DNA of 64,000 nt from Parapristionchus giblindavisi. Its lineage: Eukaryota > Nematoda > Chromadorea > Rhabditida > Diplogasteridae. The first letter of the stretch is position 1. Each line of letters starts with the position of its first letter. Positions 23,832 through 36,803 of the stretch are shown here, one piece after another. The stretch lies in contig CALSFV010000383.1 in assembly GCA_943737045.1 (NCBI GenBank), positions 124,001 through 188,000 on the forward strand. Reading direction: 5' to 3'. A model generated the notes under the pieces. That model had not been told where the DNA came from. It did no database searches and saw nothing but the letters and a program-made list of their open reading frames with translations. The position numbers and the translations under genes are program-made.

Positions 23832-25059
23832 ATGGAGGGAGTCTGAGAAAGGCAGATTGAAATGAGGAAATATACCACCTCTTAGAAATCATCTCTAGCA
23901 TTATCGTTACATGATGATAAGAAGCGATAAGAAGACTAAAGTCTACCCCAGCACTCGATTTGTCGGCATTTCTAAGGAAATGAAACCAATTAGGATTAGA
24001 AAAAAAGGTTGAATATAGAATGAAGGTACTTAAATGGACGATGACGTTGGCGAAGGTCTCTTCATTCCATATTCTATTTCATAAACCAATTAAACAAGAA
24101 TAAGGTTTACATTTAAATTGCATGCCAATTTTAAATTGTGCTTCTATCAATTATACTATTTAATCATTACTTTATGGAATAGGGTAAAGCGAAAAAGAAT
24201 AAAGAATAAGAGTAGGGTAACATTAAAGTTAACGAGCCCTTTAAAGGCATTTAAGCATGTTTCAATGGTGTCTTCAGTGCAAAACATTTACTTGTTCACG
24301 GAACAGATAGTAGATAAAAGGAAGAGAGATTGGTGTCTCGCGATAGCTTCTCTCGTCTCTTCATTTCTCAGACTATTTTCTAAATATAAAACACTTCGCG
24401 CTGAAGGCAAGATATAAATTCTGTGCTACGCTAGACAGTGAATGATTTGAAGTTAAAGGGGGATGGTGACAAACGGATCCGTTTTCAAATTCACTTATGA
24501 TCACTTCTTTTCAGTACTAATCATGGTGACAATGATATTGGGAGATCAGCTTGAATTGAATCATTTTTGATGACGACCAAAAATGATGAGTTCTTACTGG
24601 GAATTATTGCATAATAATTCAAAAAATACGGAAACGATCGAGGTAAAAGGATTTATTAGAAAATAAACATAAAAGAATTACCATAATGATGCATGTTTTA
24701 TATTGGCCAAATAAACAAGAAGAACGAAACGACTTAATGAGTGGGACGAATAAATCTCACTCTGTTGTATACCTTCATAATTTAAAAATGATATGAACTG
24801 GTTTGATGGTAAGGCCACCAAAACAGAATTCGCGATGAATAAAAGTTGTAGATGCGGAGGCTTTTTATAGATCGACGTTAAATATACCAAGGCATTCTAG
24901 AATGTTGTCGACAACTAAATTGGAGAGTACAAGAATCTTTCCTATGAGTATTAAGCTTACGCAATCGTCATGCCATATTTCTTAGAGAATTTCAATCTCG
25001 ATTATCTCGTTTTCGGAGACATTAAAATGCTCCTTAACATCTTTGATGATATTTGACCA
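23832..25059. other. Intergenic, no gene seen
   Basis: AT-rich sequence with short ORFs lacking splice context or recognisable motifs. Confidence 0.4.
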
Positions 25060-25196
25060 GTGGCCGTATTCAAGAACCGTTTTTCGGGAAAATGTGACGT
25101 CATTAGCGTAGGCGGAGGCGTTTTCCAAAAATCTACGCTAATGAATGTCACATTTTCCCGGAAAACGGTTTTCCCGTTGTTCTTGCATACGGCCAC
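25060..25196. repeat. Foldback MITE
   Basis: GTGGCCGTATTCAAGAAC at the left end and its near-inverse at the right end. The inner stem pairs GGGAAAATGTGACG with the sequence near 25150. Confidence 0.6.
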
Positions 25197-26924
25197 AGAA
25201 TGATTCGAAAGAGTAAAACAAGAAATACTCAACTATTTATTATGCACAGTTTCTCATAGACAACAAACTGAGGGTGTGGCCAGTGTATCAATTTACCTTG
25301 CGGTGATTATTTAAAGAGAGAAAAAAGATCGTTGGTCATAGAACCAAGGATTTATCTCCCATTAATTTAACATGACAAGAGCTTGTCAGTACAAGATGAT
25401 GATCAACACTGATCAAATTGATAATGAATTCCTTATCAGTGAGGACATAGAAACAGCACAAGTCATAGATCTCCTTCTGGTCACATGTTTTATAGGACAA
25501 GAGTACATAAAATATATGTTTTAATGAAATGTAGTAAATAGTAATCGTCTCTAAATATCAAAGAACCCAACGAGTGAACATTGAAAGGTAAAGACACCGT
25601 TGTTAGAGAGAAAAGTACTGCTCTAGATGATCCGGATAATATTATTTCACTTTATGATCATGTGAAATTGCTGAAGTTCGTCATAACACACTAGTGAAAA
25701 AGATGCAAGCAAAAAATATCTATGAAAAAGTATACGGGCGATATCTTTAAAGGCATTCCGGTAAATCATCTATAAGAAAAGGCTCTTCTTTCCGTGTTTG
25801 CTTCGATTTCAAGGCTATCTCCGTCTCTGAACAAACATATCCTAATCGTTAACAGCAAATGTCCCAGTGTCCTATGATATCTCATGGGCAAACTTGTTCT
25901 ATGCTCATTTGCTCCATTGACCAGTGCCATTCCTGCACTAGAATGGTGGACTGCAGGGCCTTCACCCTTCTAGAATTCCCAAGAAAAAGCTCATCAATGC
26001 CGCAATGTCTGATGAAGCTCACGAAACAGTGTTGAAGATGATTTTAAAATACGATCTTTAACAGCACACCCTGAGCTAATTTGAAACTCTCCTAAATAGC
26101 AATGTTCTTTAGCTTGCATTGTCTATAAAATTGTATTGCGTGAGTAGAGATGAGAATTGGTTCGGGTGTACCTTTAAATTTAGAAAGAAAGAATCTTTAT
26201 TCCAGCGAATCTGTTCAAACTTTTCAATTTACATTTCCTCATCATTTTCATGGGGACATGAAACTAGTTGTCAAACAATATGAGAAAGAAAATGAATGGT
26301 CCGTCGAAAAATGACAAAAGAATTGGCAGAATCGAGAAGTGAAAAACAATAACAAAAAGGTAATTTCGGCGAAAAAAATGTTCGGGTCTTTAGGTTTAGC
26401 ATCCCGCAGTCGTTACAAAGAAAAATAGCAATAGTGGGTGAAATGGAGAGACGGTTGACTAGTAGGGTAATGCTCCATTTAATTACCATCGATGTTCGCT
26501 CATCTTGCTTTTTCTAATTACCTTTTGTGTTTTCTCTGTGTTCCCGGTACTTTCACTCATTATGATGTCCACATTCTATGTTTTTTCTTGTCATCTAACA
26601 AGGTTGTAAGGTTTTTTTGTCTTTTTGAGAATAAAATTATTATCTATACATTTAAGTATTAAAATAAATATTGTCTATAATAGAGAGAAAAAATGGCAAG
26701 TGGATACAAAAAAAAACGAAAATCTAACAATCAAAGACAAAATTCATAATATGAAGACCTGCATGTTCTTCAGAACTTTGGGTCTTCCCTAGATCTGCGA
26801 TATAAGAGATATGAAAAAGGTAAGTATGATTATTAATCATTAATAGCTGATTTATTTCAAAACACAACATATGTGCTTTTCCGGTGCTATGTTTGCCATT
26901 GTTCGTTGCTAGAACAACTCACGT
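25197..26924. other. Intergenic, no gene seen
   Basis: No multi-exon structure or domain was recognised. A partial copy of the CTAATTT/GAGAG MITE family lies near 26062-26112. Confidence 0.35.
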
Positions 26925-26996
26925 GGTCTTGTAGTGTAGTGGTTATCACGTCTGCTTCACACGCAGAAGGTCGCCGGTTCGAACCCGGCCAAGACC
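26925..26996 (+). tRNA. tRNA-Val (anticodon CAC)
   Basis: 72-nt cloverleaf. The acceptor stem pairs GGTCTTG with CAAGACC. The anticodon stem TCTGC/GCAGA encloses loop TTCACAC, giving CAC. The T arm GCCGG-TTCGAAC-CCGGC is perfect. CCA is not encoded, as usual for eukaryotes. A second identical gene lies at 31810-31881. Confidence 0.96.
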
Positions 26997-27179
26997 TATC
27001 TTTTGTTGTGTTCAGTTTTAATCAAATACTAGGGATAGTGTCTCTCTGTCCGATTGTCGTGGATATTATTTTTCGCTTCAGTTACAACGATACCCTTCTT
27101 CATTTTGCATGTAGTACTCACAAGCCGAGAGAGGTAAAAAGTGATACATCTGGTGGTCAGTACGAATCGAGAGCACGAC

Positions 27180-27352
27180 GGTTTGGAAGGGACGGGGTTC
27201 CTCGCGCCCCACGTGCCACGCCGTCTTCCACCTCGCGGAGCACCGCGTCTAGAAGCCACAACTCGCGGAGTACCCCGTCTAAAGGTTCTACCAAGCAATG
27301 TACCCCACGGCGATGGAACAGTGTGCGCCGCAAGCAAAAAATACCGGAGATT
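27180..27352. repeat. Diverged relative of the CTCGCGGGG element
   Basis: Shares CACGCCGTCTTCCACCTCGC, CGTCTAGAAG and the terminus GCAAAAAATACCGGAG with the element at 23165-23831, but is shorter and mutated. Confidence 0.6.
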
Positions 27353-27589
27353 GTTGTTGTTGAAAAAAAAATGTCTATAATTTCATTTACATCGGTAATT
27401 TCACAAAAGTTTTTTTCTTGAACATCTTTTTCTAATTAATTTCTTTCCTGAACATCGTTTTCTAATCACATTTTTCCCAAATGTCGCTTTCCACGCTTTC
27501 ATTTCAAATGTCATTTCTCACGTCTTCCATTTTCAATTATGTATTCCTTATTCTATATATCAGCGTAAGCCGCTATGAATATGGTCAAC

Positions 27590-27690
27590 GATATTATCAC
27601 TAAGTGGTCCTCGTTAAGTGGTCACATCGTTAAGTGGTACAACGATAATGGTCACGTCGACATGGTCACCTCGATAGGCAGGTCGAGTGG
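27590..27690. repeat. Short tandem array
   Basis: Degenerate units of the type TCGTTAAGTGGTCACA repeat four to six times. No function is visible. Confidence 0.5.
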
Positions 27691-27718
27691 GGACGAGAAC
27701 GGCAATAGTTTTTGCAAG

Positions 27719-27786
27719 AGATGAGGATCGAACAATCACTCTTTCGATTGACAGTCAAACGCTTTCACCACTCGACCAGCTCAACG
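27719..27786 (-). pseudogene. tRNA-like sequence
   Basis: On the minus strand it shows a D-arm-like GCTGGTCGAGTGGTGAAAGC. An anticodon-like hairpin TTTGA/TCGAA has loop CTGTCAA, and GTTCGATCC follows. The T stem does not pair well. The anticodon hairpin resembles the tRNA-like sequences in the palindrome arms. Serine-type tRNAs have a similar hairpin, but the long variable arm is absent. Confidence 0.4.
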
Positions 27787-28179
27787 AATGGAATGAATGC
27801 GAATAAGAGCGGCTATGAACTATCATTGTACGCAACACATTGACGTTGGACCGGTACATTGCGAGAAGGAGTGAGCGAAAATTCGCATACATTCTGCAAA
27901 ATTTGCAACAATAAAATGATCAGAACCTTTCGTCCATTTCATTCTTTCATCTTTAATTTCGACTCTTCGGTCGCTTCTAATATTTCTTTAAGCATGGTAA
28001 GAAATTGACGTATATCCAAAATACTTTATCCTAAATATAATTTTACAGATCCGTCATCTATTGGTGTTTGTTCTTATTGTTTTTATATCACTCAAGACTA
28101 ACATCTCGTTCTGCATTTCAGGCTATTTGTTTTTCTGATTAACCAGCGGAGCCCGCACTTTTTGGTAAATGCGGGTGAA

Positions 28180-30740
28180 GACCAAGCGTACACCGACCCT
28201 TACAGTGACCGTGTATATTAGTCCTGTTATACCTGTTACAATAACCGTGAAAAAACCTGTAATGCTCGTGGGCATTGGCAATCAGATATGCAAATATTGC
28301 ATTATCATGCAGGATACGTCGAACTTACGGGAGCGGTAGGTATGAACTTAATCTTAACTGAATCGTGAGGGATACTGTAAGGTGTGGTGTACGGTAGGTC
28401 GATATCATAGATTACTATAGCTTGCGATGTACTGTAGGAAATTTTTTTACTTGGTCACGGTATGACTTGTAACCGATTACCGTGCTGTAACGTGCCGGAG
28501 CGGTAGGTCAAACCTCACGGTTGCTGGAAGGTGCGTGATCCGATAGGTAAATATCTGCGGTTACTGTAACGATTGTGGCACAGTTGGTCGGTATCCTGGA
28601 TTACTGTTAATGAATTAACGTTAACTGAATCGTAATCAATACGGTAGATCGATATACGTGGTTACTGTAATTTAAGGGGTGCGGTATGTAGATATCAATG
28701 GTTACTGTGTACGGTGCGGGTACGGTTGTTCAATATATGCGGTTGCTGTGTCGTTTGTGGTGTGATAGGCAGGTACCCTGGCTTACTGTTGCGTGTAATG
28801 TACTGTAGGCCATTTTTCACTTGCTTCAGTCAAATTAAACGCAACCATGGCTTGGACGCAAGTTGGACTTGGTTAGTCACATGGTCAGGACACGACTTGG
28901 TTACAGTAACAGTGAGAGTCATGCTTACTGTAGTGTTTGGAATTCGTGGAAAATGATAAGTAGAATGTAAATACTGCATCACGTGGGATACGCTGCGCGA
29001 CATCAATTGTTGCTGTAACGTGCAAGAGCGGTAGAACAGAATCATGTGGGATACGATAGACGGTCACTCTAAGGTTACACTTGGTCTACATCAGGGCTGG
29101 GAATTTCTGTTTCTGAATTTTCTGTTTTTTCTGTTTTCTGGTCATTTTGGAGACCAGAAAATTTTCTGACCAGAAACAGAAAATATATTTTTAAAACAGA
29201 AAATTTTCAGAAAATATTAATTATTAAAATTGTTTAAAAAATGAAAAAAAACTCATTCAGTTTTCATTTACTAAGTGTTTTTTTAAAAATACCGTACACA
29301 GAGACAATAAATTGGCCCAAATATGGCATCAGATTTCCCTTCTTTCCCTACTTTTGTACACGATTTGCCCACATTCTGGCATATGTTAGTCGAAAAAACA
29401 GCTATTTGCCACATACAGTCAAGAATTTGCCAGAATATCGGAAAAGCGTTCGCAAACTATCCCTACTCGGCAAAATTTAATCGCTATGTATAGTCGGCCG
29501 AAAATTTCATGATCGGGCTTTGGTATGTCGGTGTTGGAGACAGTCGAATGAAGCCGGTATCATCGTTTCGATTCTATGATGTTGCTATTTTGTTGTTTTT
29601 CGCTGGCGCCTCGATAAAAATGTATGCGAAATTGGTTTTGCAACCGAACTTATAAAAACATTATGAAAATAAGGCAAATCAATGATTTTATGACATTTTC
29701 TGTTTTTTTCTGAATTTTCTGTTTTTTCTGCTTTTTGAAAACAGAAATTTCTGTTTTCTGTTTTCAGAAAAAAATAATTTTCTGTCCCAGCCCTGGTCTA
29801 CATCCGCTGTTATTTTCGATAAGCTGTGCATGATTCGATAGGTTAATATATCTGCGGTTACTGTAACGATTGTGGCACAGTTGGTCGGTATCATGGATTA
29901 CTGTTAATGAATTAATGTTATCTGAATCGTAATCAATACGGTAGATCGATATCCGTGGTTACTGTAAGGTGAGGGGTATGTAGATATCAAAGGTTACTGT
30001 GTACGGTGCGGGGTACGGTTGGTCAACAGATGGTGTCGTTTGTGGTGTGATAGGCCGGTACCCTGGATTACTGTTGCGTGTGATGTACTGTAGGCCATTT
30101 GCTCCAGTCAAAATAAACTGAACCATGACTTGGACGCGAGTTGGACTTGGTTAGTCACATGATAAGGATACGTATTGGTTACAGTAACCGTGGAAATCAT
30201 GCTTACTGTGGTGTTCGGAATTCGTGGGGAATGGTGATTAGAATGTAAATACTGCATCATGTGGGATACGCTGTGCGACATCAATTGTTGCTGTAACGTG
30301 AGAGAGCGGTAGAACTGGATCATGTGGTATACGATAGACCGATATGCACGTCGCTGTAAGGTTCCGGGTACACTTGGTCTACATCCGCAGTTACGAAAAC
30401 GCGCGCGCTCGGCTGATAAATCAATGAAACAAAAATGAGTAGCAGAACATGAGATGTTAGTCTTGAGAAAAATAAAAGCACTAACAGTAAGAGCGAAAAT
30501 CAATAGATGACGAATCTGTAAAATCATATTTAGGATGAAGTAATTTGGATATTCATCAATTTCTTACCATGCTAAAAGAAATATGAGAAGCTACCAAAGA
30601 GTCGAACTGAAAAATGATGAAATGTAACTTTTATGTAAGAGTAGGTCGATATCATGGATTACTGTAGCTTACGATACACTTTAGGTAAATTTTTACTACT
30701 CCAGTCAAGTTAACCTGATATTGTTATCTTTGGATAGTCA
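28180..30740. repeat. Diverged minisatellite field
   Basis: Imperfect 45-60 bp units carry GGTACGGTAGGTCGATAT, GGTTACTGTAACG and GGATTACTGT-type segments. A roughly 550-bp block (28553-29090) is duplicated in direct orientation at 29840-30385. No coding potential is convincing. A small stray piece (TTACTGTAGAACTTAGTCCAT) appears near 41120. Confidence 0.7.
29092..29795. mobile_element. hAT-superfamily MITE with 8-bp target duplication
   Basis: The termini CAGGGCTGGGAATTTCTGTT and (inverted) CAGGGCTGGGACAGAAAATT are flanked by GTCTACAT at 29084-29091 and 29796-29803. The related unit near 30370 has the uninterrupted site. TTTCTG/CAGAAA blocks fill the subterminal regions. The 704-bp element encodes no recognisable transposase, so it would depend on a hAT transposase in trans. 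Confidence 0.85.
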
Positions 30741-30989
30741 CACGACTTGGTTGACTAGTTTCTCAATTCATTCCTCACATTATGCCCTCTCCGATTCGGT
30801 CGTTTATTATCTCATTTCTCACTTCTGTCTCTTTCATATAATTCGTCTCTCATGTGGAACTTCCATTCTCATTTCTCACACGTGACATATCACCCATGGT
30901 ACGACTATCACGGCACAGGTCTACACTCACAAGCTGCGGAAGCTAACTTGGCAACACTCAATCACGTACCACTAGAAAGACAAAGGTTG

Positions 30990-31202
30990 AGTTGGCTACT
31001 CTGGTATTTTAAAAATAGTAGTTTACTTATCATTCCCACTTGCAAGTCTACGGCTAGTGAAACGTAAGCTTACTGAAAGTGGTGTATATACTGTAATGCA
31101 TTTCGTCAAATGTTCTTTCACTTCTAGTAAACTAACAGCTAACTGCTAGTCTGTGATGCAACGTAAGTGAACTACTTGTTTTGGAAATACCAGAGTGGTT
31201 AT
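30990..31202. repeat. Foldback MITE
   Basis: GGCTACTCTGGTATTTT near the left end is mirrored by GGAAATACCAGAGTGGTT at the right. It directly precedes a mariner transposase remnant. Confidence 0.55.
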
Positions 31203-31207
31203 AGCTG

Positions 31208-31481
31208 GACTGTCCTCCTCACCCAAAATCCCGACCTTGCCCCCCCCCCTTTGGCAATCACCATTTCTCGCGCTCCATTTCTTCATCAAAGGGCAGACCT
31301 TCAAAGACCGAGACATTATCAAGATCGTACTTACCAACTATTTCAAAAACCAGCTCTAGTCCTTTTATCATGAACGGATTCATAAACTGTCAGGTATATG
31401 GCAGAAGGTCATCGATAAGAGTGGAGAATATTTTCAGAATCCTCCATTCTTTGTTGACATTATGAAAAAAATCACTGCAAA
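31208..31481 (+). pseudogene. mariner transposase C-terminal remnant
   Basis: The segment opens with PDLAP in one frame. In the next it continues HFFIKGQTFKDRD, a stop, and then IHKLSGIWQKVIDKSGEYF, which is the usual order at the end of mariner-type transposases. At least one frameshift and one stop are visible. A GTAAGT follows the open stretch at 31482, but no host gene is apparent. Confidence 0.7.
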
Positions 31482-31809
31482 GGTAAGTACATATATGACA
31501 AGGAATGTAGAATAACAATCAACGACAAAAGTGATAGTACGAAGACTTTCTTCGCTGAATGTGCATGGAGATTTAGAATTCTACGCCACGCCTGATTCTG
31601 TAGCATAATTGACTTAAAAAAAAAGAAAATTTCAACCCAATCTACTGAATGAAGGAATGATGGTGTCATCGTAATGTTGAAAGATCACTAGTAATCCTTT
31701 GGAAGAACATTTGATCAAGAAACGACTTTGCTCATAACGTAAACACCTAGAACACTTTAATGTTTTGTTGTAATGATTGTTAATTTGTATTTCCCTGGAA
31801 TGAACATGT

Positions 31810-31881
31810 GGTCTTGTAGTGTAGTGGTTATCACGTCTGCTTCACACGCAGAAGGTCGCCGGTTCGAACCCGGCCAAGACC
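31810..31881 (+). tRNA. tRNA-Val (anticodon CAC), second copy
   Basis: Identical over all 72 nt to the gene at 26925-26996, with the same loop TTCACAC. Flanks are unrelated, so this is not part of a local tandem duplication. Confidence 0.96.
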
Positions 31882-32547
31882 TAGCTTTTTGCACTATTAT
31901 AAATTTCCAATGAGCATAATCGACTTTTTGAAAATCTCTACTACACAACTAATAATATTATTAGAATAAGTTTAATACTATAATTATCATTGTTATTTAT
32001 TATTCTGTAGTGCTACTTTGGTAAATCAAGAGAAACCATGTTGGCATTATTTATTTTGGGTGCAAATCAAAAAAAGAGAATGTATTGGGACATTTAATGA
32101 AAGTGCAAAAAGTGAAAAAGTGTGCAACGCGATAATCAAAATCTAAGTGCACAAATTGAAATAGACAATGCATCTTCAAAATTTCGAAAAATAACCTGAA
32201 TATGGTTCAATGGTGTGTAATTTAGTTCTGTGACCTAGAACCTACGTACCAAAATACGTTAAAAATACGTTGTTTAACAAAAAGATGACGCATTGTTATA
32301 GTTAGGAACGATTTGCCTAACACTTCTTACGAGAGGGTGTCCATATGAATGGTATTATAAATGATACACCGAATCTCGAACAAATTTGTTCCATCTCAAA
32401 AACATGTATGTCTCTGAGAAAATTCAAAATGATCTTGAACACCTTATCTTGAACATTGCTTAAAAAACTTTATCAATGAATACACATAAGGCTCAACATT
32501 TACAGAGTAAGTTTTAAAAAATAGATTTAAAATAAATGAATAATATT

Positions 32548-34146
<1,599 letters not shown>

Positions 34147-35168
34147 ATGGGAATTCATCATATGGAGCCGTGTTATAACGAATCATTGAAAAGAACGAGG
34201 GTCCATGTGTTACATTATGTTGCATGTGTTACAATCAAAGTTTGATATGTTCCTAATGATTTTGAATCTCGTGAAATATAATAAGACATTGAAGACAATA
34301 CAAATGAAAAAATATTCTTTATTTAATTTCGTTTTGAAAGATTGATCTTTTCATGGCTTATGGATTATTATATTCTCTCGCTAGACAATGCCTAAATTTA
34401 TTCAGTATTGATTTGCCTATAATGAAATTCGTTGATATAAATTACCAAAATAAATGCAGAAAGACTAAACATGAAAGAATAAGATTCACTATTAGATTAG
34501 AAGTGAATTGACCCTCCTATTAACACAAATAATATATTTAGTAATACTAAAGAATTTGAACAAATCACATCATAAAATAAACATTCTGACACTTTTTTTT
34601 GGGAAATAATTTTTCCATAATTAAACTTACCAATATCGAATGAATTTGTGTGGAAGATGAAATAAGTAGCAATAATATTTAGTTCTTTTTTTTAAATTTA
34701 AATAGAATGGAAGGACGTAAACAGAGAAAAAAATGCTTTATTTATTCATAATATTTGAATTCATAATATAAAACAATAGAATTGAAAAAGGAAATGAGTA
34801 GGAAGTAAGATTCATTTATTTTCTTATCAAACAATACCTAAAATGAATGCATTTATCAAATATATTGATTATCTCAATCAATTACCATATTGCATGGATA
34901 AATCCAGGTAAGAAGAATAATAAACATAGACATATATTCAAACACACTTGACCCGTACATTTCTTATCATGAAACCATATTGCTACTGGCTGAAATCAAT
35001 CTTTTGGAGATTATAAACACACAAATCACGATATATTGACTCAAATCTTTACGTTCTCTCTCATCTGAATGATAAGCTATGTGTGAAGAACAAGAGAGAT
35101 TATGAAACAAAAGTAATTGTTCACTATATTTAAGTTTTCCTTGTAATATATAATTTATTGTTATTTAA
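34147..35168. other. AT-rich spacer, no gene seen
   Basis: Very AT-rich sequence with no exon-like or repeat structure that I can support. Confidence 0.4.
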
Positions 35169-35286
35169 AAGCACACCCCGGACTAATTTTTACTCTCCTC
35201 TCTGGCAACGCTCTCTCCTAGACAAAGAAAGCGAGAGAGCATTGCCAGAGAAGAGAGTTTCAAATTAACTCGGGGTGTGACTTTAA
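35169..35286. repeat. CTAATTT/GAGAG foldback MITE
   Basis: CACACCCCGGACTAATTTTT on the left and AAATTAACTCGGGGTGTG on the right, with inner CTCTCTC/GAGAGAG stems. Same family as 14738-14962. Confidence 0.7.
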
Positions 35287-36014
35287 ATATTTAAATTTAA
35301 ATAAATGTATTGAGGTTAAAATGATTGATACCGGAAGAAATATAGCAAGAATAACTTCTATGATTCTATCAGTATCATCACTCATTCTATAATAGAATAT
35401 ATTGTAAGCAAATGGATTGATATGAAAAGAAATGTGATAGAAAAAAATGGAGATTGAATGAATGTGATATGGATACACATATACTACTCTCCCGATTCAA
35501 TCCCCATCTCTATCACTCTTCTTCTTCCTCTCTTTTATTCCATTCCCCTTCCCTCTCTCTCAACACTCCCCTTTCCCATCATACACCTATGCAAACAAAT
35601 CCGTGGAATGAGTCATCAATAATCATTTATATCTCCCAATATTAAATACAATACAAAGTAAAGAAGATTAAATATATTGTAGAGAGTATAAGTTGATCAG
35701 TTTTATCCACGGAAGAAGCAATACCTGAACAATGAAATATTGTTATATAAAACGAATGAATGAAATAGACAAATATTTTAGCTGAGATAAGTTTCATTTA
35801 CAGCATAAATAGTTAAACTGATAAACAATAAAATCATTTTTATGTACAAATGATAACCACATATCAGTGAGAGGATTAGGACTGAAAAATATTGATTAGT
35901 CATTCAACAATAATTATCAATCAATATTTATATTTCTATGCTATTGTACAACTTTAACATTCATATGGTTTTTTAGATCATTAATAACAATTTCTCCAAT
36001 TTTTTTCTTTTTTT
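35287..36014. other. AT-rich region downstream of bbs-1-like gene
   Basis: No gene supported. It holds a CT-rich stretch at 35510-35580 and TATTATTA-type simple sequence nearby. Confidence 0.35.
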
Positions 36015-36803
36015 TTAAATAGAATTAAATACCCCGATCTCTTCTGAGTATTTCCTGTTATCTATGAAGTATCTCTTGAAGGATATTATGAATATGAGTA
36101 GATCTTACGTTCCAGATGATAATCTAACAGTTAATATGAATGAAGGACCAAATCCATGAACATCAACAGAAATATCGATTGATTCAGATGATGATGTTGA
36201 TAGAGTTGATAAAGCTTTTGATGTCATCAGAGAGAATTGTTGAGAGACCAAACAACGAAGAAGAAAGAGATCACGTTGATACATCTATGTATTATAGTAT
36301 TATTAGTAATATAATAATAAATTATTATATTATTATTATTATTATAAATTATTAAAATATTATAATAATAACTAGTAATATATTAGTCATCTTTATTTGT
36401 ATTATATATCGAAAGACAAACGATAGACTAGTCACTGATAGAGAAAAAATGAGCTTGTTTTTACTAATCACGAAGATTATTCTTTTGTTTATTGTTATTC
36501 ATTAGAATAAATGATGAATAAATAGAGAATATATAATATAATAGGAAGTGAATGGAATAGAGATAGAATAGAATGAACCTGATGCATTTGTACTGAAGAT
36601 TCTCGTTCTCTTTGTGTATGATCTATATATAATTTAGTTCTTCGAGGAAGATGTAATTTATGTGAATGAGCTAAAGTTGGAGGTTTGATATCACTCTACA
36701 AATATTAATATTATTGATTATTAATGATTATTCTAATTTGAATCACTTACAATATCAGTCAATTGAGCTGTTCTTCTGAATAACTTCACGAGTAGACCAC
36801 CAA

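Noticed and set aside
23014..23901. Several long overlapping Arg/Ser/Gly-rich ORFs on both strands
   Set aside because: They are frame readings of the CTCGCGGGG modules, are present on both strands at once, and have no splice or start context.
26873..27421. 182-codon ORF on the plus strand
   Set aside because: It reads straight through the tRNA-Val gene and into GC-rich repeat debris, so it is not a protein gene.
27719..27786. Functional tRNA-Asp(GTC)
   Set aside because: The T stem and acceptor do not pair; only the anticodon-like loop fits.
36140..36355. Plus-strand ORF over the BBS1 region
   Set aside because: Antisense shadow of the bbs-1 C-terminal exon 36284-36109.
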